A stretch of DNA of 64,000 nt, from NCBI RefSeq assembly GCF_014841125.1, contig NZ_JACYTQ010000005.1, positions 62,001 to 126,000 of the forward strand, given 5' to 3'. The translations under genes and the position numbers were made by a program. Source of the DNA: Echinicola arenosa. Lineage in GTDB: Bacteria > Bacteroidota > Bacteroidia > Cytophagales > Cyclobacteriaceae. A model generated the notes under the pieces. It was given only the letters and a program-made list of their open reading frames with translations, had not been told where the DNA came from and made no database searches. Below, piece after piece: positions 55,337-63,184 of this stretch. Positions within the stretch are counted from its first letter, which is position 1, and each line of letters starts with the position of its first letter.

Positions 55337-55801
55337 CTACTCAGTACATTTCACCTTTAGCAAAACTATACCCTTTCCAAAAACCAAAGAATCCTTAGAA
55401 GCAAAAATCATCTTACCATTATCATCTCGTAACGGACCATACCCTTCTGACACCAAATTATCTTTAAAAAGAAATGCCACCTCTCTAACCGACTCTTTAC
55501 CCTCAGAAGTAAAGCTGTAATCTGCTAATAATGTATCTCCTTTCACAACTCCAGAAAATGTTCCCTTATTTTCATCTTTTTCAAAAAGCTTATAAAGTAG
55601 CTTACCTTTTACCTTTCCATTCCCAATTCTCTCCACCTCAAGCCTTACAGTATCACCTTCATGGAGATAAGCATAACATTGCTTTGAAGGTCCTGAATTT
55701 GCAGCTTCTACTCCAGATTCAAGGTCTTGATGATTTTGCTTTGAATTACCGCATCCAAACATTACCAAAAATATCCCAAGACAAATCAGGTGATTTTTCA
55801 T
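55337..55801 (-). CDS. hypothetical lipoprotein
   Basis: A 154-residue protein with a lipobox (MFGC, Cys17) followed by an Asn/Gln/Ser-rich linker. The rest is beta-rich (DTVRLEVERIGNGKVKGKLLY, then TFSGVVKGDTLLADYSFTS) and probably forms a small sandwich. I recognise no family function. It lies 25 bases after the cutC stop in the same direction, so it may be co-transcribed with cutC. Confidence 0.65.
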   Translation of the reverse strand: MKNHLICLGIFLVMFGCGNSKQNHQDLESGVEAANSGPSKQCYAYLHEGDTVRLEVERIGNGKVKGKLLYKLFEKDENKGTFSGVVKGDTLLADYSFTSEGKESVREVAFLFKDNLVSEGYGPLRDDNGKMIFASKDSLVFGKGIVLLKVKCTE

Positions 55802-55826
55802 AAGGCAAGCTATTAGAGTTTAAAAA

Positions 55827-56570
55827 TCATTTCCCTGTCACCTGCAAAAACTTTTCCACTTCTTCTTTACTCACCGACAAAACTTTATCCTGATTTTCAG
55901 GAACAGCACTCAATTCCAAATTAGAGTTCCAATATTCGCTCGCAGAATTCTTCCAAACCTTACAGCTGGCATGAATTTCTTTAAGGTTTCCTGATTTTGA
56001 CAATTCTTCAACAAGTTCCGGCTTCATGCCTCCACCTGGCATGATAATGATCCTATTGCCCGCTTTATCCAATAGTTTTTTGATCATCTCCTTTCCCTCA
56101 GTAACTGTATTTTTCCCTCCGGAAGTCAATATTCTTCTAAAGCCACATTCAATCACTGCCTCTAAGGATTTCTCCAAGTTTCTGGAGGCATCAAAAGCCC
56201 GGTGGAATGTACAAGGCAGACCTTCCGCTACTTCAATCAACTGCTCACATGCACCAATATTCACCTCACCCTTTGGAGTCAGCACACCAAAAACAAATCC
56301 ATTAGCACCGTGTTCTTTGAGGATTGAAATATCCTCTTTCATCACTTGAAGCTCATCATTGGTATAAACAAAGTCTCCACCTCTAGGCCGGATCATCACA
56401 AATATCGGAACTTTAACCTTACTCTTTAGGTACTTTAGTGTACCAACTGTTGGTGTTTCTCCCCCTTCTAGAAAATCAGAACACAACTCTAACCTATTGA
56501 TACCATATTCCGAAGCTTTAATGGCCGCTTCAACTGTAAATACCGGTGCTTCTAAAATTATTGATGACAT
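55827..56570 (-). CDS. cutC: CutC family protein
   Basis: A 247-residue TIM-barrel protein. Family segments are ASEYGINRLELCSDFLEGGETPT (17-39), VFVMIRPRGGDFVYTN-like (about 55-70), FVFGVLTPKGEVN, TFHRAFDASRN and RILTSGGKNT. CutC was linked to copper tolerance in E. coli and later questioned; the true activity is uncertain. It starts 13 bases after the upstream asparaginase gene ends, so these two and perhaps the lipoprotein form one operon. Confidence 0.93.
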   Translation of the reverse strand: MSSIILEAPVFTVEAAIKASEYGINRLELCSDFLEGGETPTVGTLKYLKSKVKVPIFVMIRPRGGDFVYTNDELQVMKEDISILKEHGANGFVFGVLTPKGEVNIGACEQLIEVAEGLPCTFHRAFDASRNLEKSLEAVIECGFRRILTSGGKNTVTEGKEMIKKLLDKAGNRIIIMPGGGMKPELVEELSKSGNLKEIHASCKVWKNSASEYWNSNLELSAVPENQDKVLSVSKEEVEKFLQVTGK

Positions 56571-56583
56571 AACTAATGATTAA

Positions 56584-57564
56584 TCAAAATTTGCTTTTTG
56601 AATCCACAAGTGCTTTGCCTCCTTTATGGTGCATCGCAAAGTTAAATCCTGGGTGAACAGCATAAGCACCATGCTCACCATCTTTGTTCATGGCCAAAAA
56701 GCCAGCTTGAATCCCATCTATTCCTTTATTCTTTCTAATTAATCTTTTAACCGCTTCTTCACATGCCTCTTGAGGGGTCCGTCCTTGACGCATCAATTCC
56801 ACAATAAGGAAACTGCCGCACACTTTGATGATCGATTCTCCCAATCCAGTAGCAGTCGCAGCACCAACTTCGTTGTCCACATACAGTCCAGCTCCGATAA
56901 TCGGACTATCTCCCACTCTTCCATGCATCTTATAAGCCAAACCACTTGTGGTACAAGAACCCGCTAAATTTCCATTTTCATCCAAACCTATCATTCCAAT
57001 AGTGTCATGATTTTCTATATTGATAATAGGCTTGTACTCCGATTTCTCTTTCCATTTTATATAAGCCTTCTCTGCAGCCGGGCTCATTTTTTCTTCCTCA
57101 ATGGGAAATCCCTCCTGAATGGCAAATTGCCTTGCTCCTTCTCCAGCCAGCATCACGTGGGGGGTGTCTTCCATCACTTTTCTGGCCAAAGAAATGGGAT
57201 GCTTTACCTGTCTCACGAAGCATACTGATCCACACGAACCGTCTCCTTTCATAATGGAAGCATCCAAAGTCACTATTCCTTCTCGGTCCGGTAAACCCTG
57301 AAGTCCTACAGACAGGTTTTTCAAATCAGACTCAGTTACCATCACCCCTTTTTCTACAGCATCAACGATACTTCCAGTCTCTCCCAAAACTTCCCAAGCC
57401 TTATCGTTGGCTGCCATACCATGGTTCCAGGTCGATAAAATCAAAGGCTTATGCTTTTCCCTTTTTTTAAAACCGTTCAAAGACATGGCCGAACTAACAG
57501 TTCCTGGAAGGATTAAAACCGAAGACAAAATTGTATTTTTCAGGAATTTTCTTCTATCTGACAT
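56584..57564 (-). CDS. N4-(beta-N-acetylglucosaminyl)-L-asparaginase (glycosylasparaginase)
   Basis: A 326-residue Ntn hydrolase that self-cleaves before a threonine and then splits the GlcNAc-Asn bond of N-glycopeptides. The processing site is visible as NHDTIGMIGLD, with Thr188 as nucleophile. RVGDSPIIGAGLY and ATGLGE supply the substrate-binding arginine and backbone turn. The N-terminus DRRKFLKN plus a hydrophobic stretch is a Tat-type signal, so it is exported folded. It closely fits the Flavobacterium-type enzyme. The next gene, cutC, lies 13 bases downstream. Confidence 0.92.
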   Translation of the reverse strand: MSDRRKFLKNTILSSVLILPGTVSSAMSLNGFKKREKHKPLILSTWNHGMAANDKAWEVLGETGSIVDAVEKGVMVTESDLKNLSVGLQGLPDREGIVTLDASIMKGDGSCGSVCFVRQVKHPISLARKVMEDTPHVMLAGEGARQFAIQEGFPIEEEKMSPAAEKAYIKWKEKSEYKPIINIENHDTIGMIGLDENGNLAGSCTTSGLAYKMHGRVGDSPIIGAGLYVDNEVGAATATGLGESIIKVCGSFLIVELMRQGRTPQEACEEAVKRLIRKNKGIDGIQAGFLAMNKDGEHGAYAVHPGFNFAMHHKGGKALVDSKSKF

Positions 57565-57702
57565 GGGTGTAATGCTTAGTTTAATCTTTATCTCGAAAAT
57601 TAGAAAATTTTAAAGATAAATAACATTTTTACTCCTATTAATTAATCTATTTTTTTAGACAACTAAATCGATTAAAGAATAAATTTTCACCTAAGTGTAT
57701 CA

Positions 57703-57736
57703 TAAAAAAGAGCACCCATGAAATCAGGGGTGCTCT
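57703..57736 (-). terminator. terminator after the TPR lipoprotein gene
   Basis: A 9-bp stem (AGAGCACCC at 57709-57717 with GGGTGCTCT at 57728-57736), 10-nt loop, followed on the minus strand by six T residues. It lies 22 bases past the stop codon. Confidence 0.88.
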
Positions 57737-57757
57737 CGATACACATTACACTTTTAC

Positions 57758-59560
57758 TCACCTAATCGCTTCTCTATATTCTGCCTCCTGAAAATAATCC
57801 TTAAATTCCATATCCGTTGCGGCTCTTCTCTTAAGATATGGACTTCTTTGCACTGCTTTTTGAAGGTTTTCATAAAGTCTTTCCTCATCGCGGTTTTGAG
57901 CCGCTACCAAAGCCAAGCCATAAAAGGCATAACCAAACTCCATATTGCTTAAGGCACTTTCCTCAAAGGCTACAGCTGCTTGGGCATATTCTTCGGCCAA
58001 ATAAAAGGCCAAGCCCTTATTGAATAAATTGGTAGCTGTCTCCGGAGCCTCTTTCAATCTGAGCGTAGCCAATTTGTAATCACCCCTTATTATATCGATT
58101 GCCCCTCTCTTACCTTCATTGAAGCTATTAAACTCTGGGTTGTCCTTAGATAAAGCACTGGCCTCAGAAATTTCTATATAAGCAGCCCCATAATCTTCTC
58201 TCATCAAATAAGCTTGCCCCATATTATGCCTCGCAGCAGCGCTTTCATTGATATCATTGGACATTCGGAATAGGTTCATTGCCTCTGTTACTTTATTGTT
58301 TTTATCGCTGACCTTGATCATACGATGCGCTTGATTTAAATAAACCACTCCGAGATTGTTGTAGGCCAAGGCTGAGCCATGTTTGGAAATCATGGCTTCA
58401 TAAAGAATCTGCTTTTCTTTCAATCCAGGATTAAATTCCGCTGCTCTGGCCAACTCTGCTTCTGTTAGTTCATCTCCCTGAGCAGTACCATTAATATAAA
58501 GGTTAGCCAAACCAGAAATCTCTGGGTCAGGTCTTCTGTCCTTGGCCATCATAAAAGCTACCTGTGCCAGTTGCATTTGGTCAAATTTATCCCTGGAAAA
58601 GATTTTATAAGACGGGAGTTCTTTGATCGCATTCACTTTCTCCTCATAAGAGGCATCTCCATAGATAATATCAAAGTACTTATCCTTTTCAGTCATATCA
58701 ATTTTATTGAAAGTTCTCAAAAGGTGCCTGAACAGCAACCAATCAGGCTCTTTTTGGGACATTTCAAAGGTAATTGCATTGACATTCCCTTGGTATCCTG
58801 CCTTTTTGAGCTGATCTTTCAAATAGGATTCAATAGCCTGTGCTCTTTGTGAAGAAAGTTTGATATAACTGGATTCATCAGGTGATGCCATCCCTTGAAT
58901 CAAAATGGTATTGATAGGTTCTCCCTTGGCTGCTACTGACTCAAGCTCTTCCTTAAAAGCATCATTGCTTTCTGAAGGATTAATTTGAGCAGAATTTTTG
59001 GAGAAATAATAAGCAGATTCATAAGCTGCCATATTCAAAAATGCTTCGTCGTAAGCCATATAGGCACCCACTTCCGGAATACTTTCCCCTGGAGCAAACT
59101 GCCCTACCCTTACCAGTTTAGGTGTGCTGACAATGCCCTCAGCCAATTGTATATAAGGTGTCGTGAAACTCTTTCCTGACTCAACCTCTTCCAATAAACC
59201 TTTCACCCTCAACTCTCCCCTATCCATTCCTTCCAAGTAAGGAAATGACATTTTTTCTATGATCTCCACTGAAGTTCCTGATGCTGCCAAGTCACTGGCA
59301 TCTACCTCGATTTCCTCTAACGGCAGCGCCCCCTCACCGTATTGATATTCCGGCAATAAGGTGTAAGTATTTTTTTCAGAAACTAAACCTGCAGGTATAG
59401 TCGCCCTTAAAGTAAAAAGTACTGAGTCTTTATGTAATACTAACGGATTTTTATCTACAGTTACTTTTGGTGCTCCTGCAGTATCAAAAAGATTTCTAGT
59501 GCTACAGGAACCCAAAACAACTATTAAACAGGCTATTAGAAATTTCGGACAATAATTCAT
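57758..59560 (-). CDS. TPR lipoprotein with OmpA-like middle segment
   Basis: About 600 residues from the ATG at 59560, which starts a lipoprotein signal with lipobox LGSC. An N-terminal beta-rich region (20-170) is followed by a segment resembling an OmpA-type domain (ILIQGMASPDESSYIKLSSQRAQAIESYLK-like, about 230-260), then TPR-type helical repeats (about 390-570; AYNNLGVVYLNQAHRMI, ARHNMGQAYLMREDYGAAYI). Such lipoproteins organise outer-membrane or peptidoglycan-linked complexes. The frame continues to ATG 59746, but that extension would be antisense to pspC and hide the signal peptide. Confidence 0.8.
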   Translation of the reverse strand: MNYCPKFLIACLIVVLGSCSTRNLFDTAGAPKVTVDKNPLVLHKDSVLFTLRATIPAGLVSEKNTYTLLPEYQYGEGALPLEEIEVDASDLAASGTSVEIIEKMSFPYLEGMDRGELRVKGLLEEVESGKSFTTPYIQLAEGIVSTPKLVRVGQFAPGESIPEVGAYMAYDEAFLNMAAYESAYYFSKNSAQINPSESNDAFKEELESVAAKGEPINTILIQGMASPDESSYIKLSSQRAQAIESYLKDQLKKAGYQGNVNAITFEMSQKEPDWLLFRHLLRTFNKIDMTEKDKYFDIIYGDASYEEKVNAIKELPSYKIFSRDKFDQMQLAQVAFMMAKDRRPDPEISGLANLYINGTAQGDELTEAELARAAEFNPGLKEKQILYEAMISKHGSALAYNNLGVVYLNQAHRMIKVSDKNNKVTEAMNLFRMSNDINESAAARHNMGQAYLMREDYGAAYIEISEASALSKDNPEFNSFNEGKRGAIDIIRGDYKLATLRLKEAPETATNLFNKGLAFYLAEEYAQAAVAFEESALSNMEFGYAFYGLALVAAQNRDEERLYENLQKAVQRSPYLKRRAATDMEFKDYFQEAEYREAIR

Positions 59561-59642
59561 AAACTGTTTAAGCTTAGGGTGGTTTATTAGAATATTCATT
59601 ATATTTTCACTACTTTTAAACGTTATTTTAAAATTCATAAAA

Positions 59643-59861
59643 ATGGAAAAACTGAAAATATTCTTTGAAGACAGGGCATTTGGGGTTTGTTCCAAATTGG
59701 GAGAAAAGCTGAATTTTCCTATTGACAGCATCCGTTTGTTCTTCATCTATTCCTCTTTCATTACATTGGGATCTCCTGTGATCTTGTATGTTACTATGGC
59801 CATGACAATGAAAATCAGAAAGTACTTCAGAAAGAGTAACAATCCTGTGCTTTTCGACTAA
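59643..59861 (+). CDS. PspC domain protein
   Basis: A 72-residue protein, essentially one PspC domain: FFEDRAFGVCSKLGEKLNFPIDSIRLFFIYSSF, then a hydrophobic span (about 33-55) and a basic tail. This very short form is widespread in Bacteroidota. PspC proteins sit in the inner membrane in stress responses elsewhere; the role of the short form is unknown. It is divergent from the TPR lipoprotein gene and its stop codon overlaps the end of the convergent glycosyltransferase gene by four bases. Confidence 0.85.
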   Translation: MEKLKIFFEDRAFGVCSKLGEKLNFPIDSIRLFFIYSSFITLGSPVILYVTMAMTMKIRKYFRKSNNPVLFD

Positions 59862-60865
59862 ATTTCCGAATAATATTTTTTCCTTTTTAAGTAATAAGAA
59901 AGCACTATAGAAAACACTTGCTTACTAGCTCTCTGGAAAGGCAATTTTGATGCCAAAGGAGCTTTCCTTTCCATCTTAGCGCTCATTTTAAAAAAGTCTC
60001 TGTAAGCTTTAATCACCTGCTTGGCATGTTTTCCTTTCCCAAAAAGACCAAAATGAAGAAATGCGGCCAGATCAAAAAAAACTCTTATCATCATTACTTT
60101 AAAGAACCCCCAACTGCTCAAGTTCCTATAAAGCATCAACAAATTGTTTCTAAAATTTAGGTAGGTTTTAAATGGGCTTGTCCGTGACAAGGTTCCTCCA
60201 CCAACATGCTTCACTTTTATCCCACCGAAATACCCCAACTTCCATCCATTTCTTGACAATCTCCAACACAAATCTATTTCTTCCATATGGGCAAAAAACG
60301 AAGATTCAAATCCTCCAACAGCATGAAACAATTCTGCTTTAATAGCAAAACAGGCACCTGAAACCCAATCCACTTGTACATCCCCGTCGAATTGACCTTT
60401 ATCTTCTTCAATTGTTTCCAATATTCGCCCCCTACAAAATGGATAACCCAGCTGGTCAATGTATCCACCACCCGCACCAGCGTAATCAAATACTTTAGGA
60501 TTTTGCTGAGATAAAACTTTGGGTTGAACTGCAGCATATTCCCCATGCTTCTCCAACCATTTGATCAAATCCCTATCCCAATAAGGAGTGACCTCCACAT
60601 CGGAATTAAGGAGAATGTAGTAATTATATTGACCTTGGATTCTTTTGAGCGCTTCATTATAACCTTGGCTATATCCCAGGTTTTCAGTCAGCTGAATAAG
60701 CTGAAGTGATTTAAAATGAGCCGATAAAAATTCCTGAGAACCATCATTGCTGCAATTATCTGCAATGATGACCTCAAAATCACTGTTTTTCAAAACAATG
60801 GGAAGGAATTTTTCTAGCATATCCTTCCCATTGTAATTGAGTATGACGATGGCTGCGTCTTTCAT
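59858..60865 (-). CDS. glycosyltransferase family 2
   Basis: A 335-residue enzyme. The N-terminal GT-A domain has AIVILNYNGKDMLEKFLP, ADNCSNDGSQEF, GYSQGYNEALK and the metal-site NSDVEV (about residue 93). WVSGACFAIKAELF and HMEEIDLCWRLSRNGWKLGY mark the acceptor side of rhamnosyltransferase-like GT2 enzymes. The C-terminal part (about 245-300) has an amphipathic/hydrophobic stretch that may associate with the membrane. It starts on the last base of the ybaB stop codon (TAATG), so both are in one operon. Sugar and acceptor unknown. Confidence 0.9.
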   Translation of the reverse strand: MKDAAIVILNYNGKDMLEKFLPIVLKNSDFEVIIADNCSNDGSQEFLSAHFKSLQLIQLTENLGYSQGYNEALKRIQGQYNYYILLNSDVEVTPYWDRDLIKWLEKHGEYAAVQPKVLSQQNPKVFDYAGAGGGYIDQLGYPFCRGRILETIEEDKGQFDGDVQVDWVSGACFAIKAELFHAVGGFESSFFAHMEEIDLCWRLSRNGWKLGYFGGIKVKHVGGGTLSRTSPFKTYLNFRNNLLMLYRNLSSWGFFKVMMIRVFFDLAAFLHFGLFGKGKHAKQVIKAYRDFFKMSAKMERKAPLASKLPFQRASKQVFSIVLSYYLKRKKYYSEI

Positions 60866-61197
60866 TAAAACATATTTCCTAAGTCCATTCCGGGGATATT
60901 GGGCATCATCCCTTCAGTGGCCTGCTTCATTTCTTCTTTGATCTTGATATCAATACTTTCAAATGCCTTATTGGTAGCCGCAACGATAAGATCTTTGAGC
61001 ATATCTTTATCCTCTGGAGTAATTAGACTATCATCAATAGCTATATCAACTATCTTTCTATGGCCATTCACAACCACTTTGACCATTCCTGCTCCGGACT
61101 CTCCTTCTGCAGTCAGATGAACCAGCTCAGCCTGCTTCTCTTTGATCTTGGCCTGTGCTTCCTTCACCTTATTCATGATATTCATAAAGTCAAACAT
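60865..61197 (-). CDS. YbaB/EbfC nucleoid-associated protein
   Basis: A 110-residue DNA-binding protein. The N-terminal helix MNIMNKVKEAQAKIKEKQAEL and the core MVKVVVNGHRKIVDIAIDDSL are diagnostic. These proteins form tweezer-like dimers that bind DNA without strong specificity. Usually the gene lies with dnaX/recR; here it precedes a glycosyltransferase with a one-base overlap. A good -7 box lies 25 bases upstream. Confidence 0.93.
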   Translation of the reverse strand: MFDFMNIMNKVKEAQAKIKEKQAELVHLTAEGESGAGMVKVVVNGHRKIVDIAIDDSLITPEDKDMLKDLIVAATNKAFESIDIKIKEEMKQATEGMMPNIPGMDLGNMF

Positions 61198-61221
61198 ATC
61201 TCTTCTAAATTAATGGAACTC

Positions 61222-61229
61222 CAAATATA
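61222..61229 (-). promoter_or_regulatory. -7 box of the ybaB promoter
   Basis: TATATTTG on the minus strand, 25 bases before the ybaB ATG, matches TAnnTTTG. The -33 position (19 bases further) reads TTC instead of TTG. Confidence 0.55.
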
Positions 61230-61410
61230 ATTGATTTAGTGTTACTACGAAGAAAACCACCTTAGAACATTGTTCTTAAAAAACAATAAAAAACAAAACA
61301 TTTAACCAAATTTTTCAATAAATAGAAATATTAACCCAATATTTCAAACTTTAAACAACAATATTCGATTAAAGGAATATATACTCTAATAATCACATAT
61401 CGCATCTACT

Positions 61411-61692
61411 ATGAACGTGATAGAAAATATTGAAAAAGAAAATATCCCTAACCTCAAATTTAACAGAAAAGAGGTTTTGGAGCGACAAGAAGATATTGAC
61501 ACGAGGATGAGCCACCTATATCGTGGATTGCTATTGGGAAACTTGTTACATGAAAAAGTAAAAATTGTTTTCGAATCTGCAGATCAAAAGATTTACCAAG
61601 TAAACACAACCATTTGGTCAATAGCGCCGGATTTCATTACCCTCAAGGGAAGTGTAGCCATTCCGGTGAATTCGATCTTAGAAGTTGATTAA
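61411..61692 (+). CDS. conserved-looking small protein, unknown function
   Basis: A 93-residue cytoplasmic protein. The first half is charged and helical (KEVLERQEDIDTRMSHLYRG). The second half, VKIVFESADQKIYQVNTTIW then FITLKGSVAIPVNSILEVD, looks like a small beta-barrel. I have the impression of similar short proteins in other Bacteroidota but cannot name a family. Monocistronic, with a strong terminator. Confidence 0.65.
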   Translation: MNVIENIEKENIPNLKFNRKEVLERQEDIDTRMSHLYRGLLLGNLLHEKVKIVFESADQKIYQVNTTIWSIAPDFITLKGSVAIPVNSILEVD

Positions 61693-61722
61693 GGTAATTT
61701 ATCCCCGAAGATAAATTTGGTC

Positions 61723-61767
61723 AGTGCATAGCTTTCATTATCTGATAATGATGCTATGCACTTTTTA
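61723..61767 (+). terminator. terminator between the small gene and hisS
   Basis: AGTGCATAGC (61723-61732) pairs with GCTATGCACT (61753-61762). An inner stem TCATTATC/GATAATGA extends it, leaving an almost closed hairpin, followed by TTTTATTTC on the plus strand. Confidence 0.88.
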
Positions 61768-61785
61768 TTTCTTTTTGTTCGATAA

Positions 61786-63159
61786 TCAACTGGCCTTAAC
61801 CATACCAATTACCTCTTCTAAAGAATGCATCTCCTGCTCACCTGTTTTTAGGTTTTTCAGGGTCACCTTATTCTGTGCAATTTCTTCAGAACCTATCATT
61901 ACCACATATGGCACCTGCTTCTTATCAGCATAGTTAAATTGCTTTTTCACCTTGGCATAATCAGGGTATATTTCAGCAGAAAGCCCAGCACTTCTCAATC
62001 CATTTAGAATTTTCAATCCATAATTTCTTCCTTCTTCATCAAAATACCCAATCATCACATTAGTAGACTGTGTTTGGTCCTCCGGAAATAAATTCAATTC
62101 CTCCAATACATCATAAATCCTGTCTACACCAAAAGAAAAACCAACACCAGAAACACCTTCCAGGCCAAAAACTCCGGTCAGGTTATCATATCTGCCTCCC
62201 CCACTTACAGAACCAATCGACACATTATTCACTTTCACTTCAAATATCGCACCTGTATAATAACTAAGGCCTCTGGCCAATACCACATCGAAATCCACAT
62301 GCTCCTGGCCTTCACCAAACTCAGCCAGTATCTTTAACACTTCTTCCAATTCCGCCACACCCTTCAATCCTTCTTCACTTTCAGAAAGAAAGCCCTTCAA
62401 AAAAGCTAACTTTTCATCATTACTTCCGGACAGATCAATAATTGGTTCCAATTTTTTTACTGCATCTTCGGTGAAACCTCGCTGAGTCAACTCTTCTTGT
62501 ACCTTTTCCCAGCCAATTTTATCCAGTTTATCTATCGCCACACACAGTTCTCCCTCTTTACCAGGTTCACCTATAACCTCCGAAATCCCTGTTAGTATTT
62601 TACGGTTATTGATTTTAATATCATAATCTTCCAGTTTCAATTCAGCAAAGACCCTTCTGATCATCAAAAGTATCTCTGCTTCACAGATCAAACTATCCGT
62701 CCCCACCACATCTGCATCACATTGGTAGAACTCACGGTACCTTCCCCGCTGAGGCCTATCAGCCCGCCAAACGGGTTGAATCTGAAAACGCTTAAAAGGA
62801 AAGGTCAACTCATTCCTATTCATCACCACATATCTCGCGAAAGGAACTGTCAAGTCATATCGTAAGCCTTTTTCAGCTACTTTAGGAAGCACATTGGCTG
62901 CACCTTTTTCTAAATCCTCTCCCTTAACCTTCTTGAGAAAATCCCCACTATTTAACACCTTAAAGAGTAGCTGATCTCCTTCATCCCCATATTTTCCGGT
63001 CAAAACAGAAAGGTTTTCCATAGAAGGAGTTTCCAATTGCTGATACCCAAAAAGCCTAAAGGTAGACTTAATGGTCTCTAAAATATAATTCCTCTTGGCC
63101 ATCTGTATTGGGCCAAAGTCTCTGGTTCCTTTTGGTAAAGTCGGTTTTTGGATACTCAT
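61786..63159 (-). CDS. hisS: histidyl-tRNA synthetase
   Basis: A 457-residue class II aminoacyl-tRNA synthetase. Motif 2 lies at QIQPVWRADRPQRGRYREFYQCDAD (residues about 115-139). The histidine signatures are RYDLTVPFARYV (about 90) and LARGLSYYTGAIFEV (about 270); motif 3 is GVGFSFGVDRI. The C-terminal anticodon domain (about 355-455) begins at TNVMIGYFDEEGR. ATG at 63159 begins MSIQKPTLPKGTRDFGP, correct for the family. The stop codon is 19 bases past the terminator stem of the convergent small gene. Confidence 0.97.
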   Translation of the reverse strand: MSIQKPTLPKGTRDFGPIQMAKRNYILETIKSTFRLFGYQQLETPSMENLSVLTGKYGDEGDQLLFKVLNSGDFLKKVKGEDLEKGAANVLPKVAEKGLRYDLTVPFARYVVMNRNELTFPFKRFQIQPVWRADRPQRGRYREFYQCDADVVGTDSLICEAEILLMIRRVFAELKLEDYDIKINNRKILTGISEVIGEPGKEGELCVAIDKLDKIGWEKVQEELTQRGFTEDAVKKLEPIIDLSGSNDEKLAFLKGFLSESEEGLKGVAELEEVLKILAEFGEGQEHVDFDVVLARGLSYYTGAIFEVKVNNVSIGSVSGGGRYDNLTGVFGLEGVSGVGFSFGVDRIYDVLEELNLFPEDQTQSTNVMIGYFDEEGRNYGLKILNGLRSAGLSAEIYPDYAKVKKQFNYADKKQVPYVVMIGSEEIAQNKVTLKNLKTGEQEMHSLEEVIGMVKAS

Positions 63160-63176
63160 GAATGCTAAATTTTGCC

Positions 63177-63184
63177 CAAAGGTA
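63177..63184 (-). promoter_or_regulatory. -7 box of the hisS promoter
   Basis: TACCTTTG on the minus strand, 18 bases before the hisS ATG, fits TAnnTTTG. No TTG is found at the expected distance, so the promoter is only half supported. It implies a very short leader of about ten bases. Confidence 0.5.

Noticed and set aside
59561-59746. N-terminal extension of the TPR lipoprotein
   Set aside because: It would run antisense through the start of pspC and bury the lipoprotein signal peptide at residue 63.
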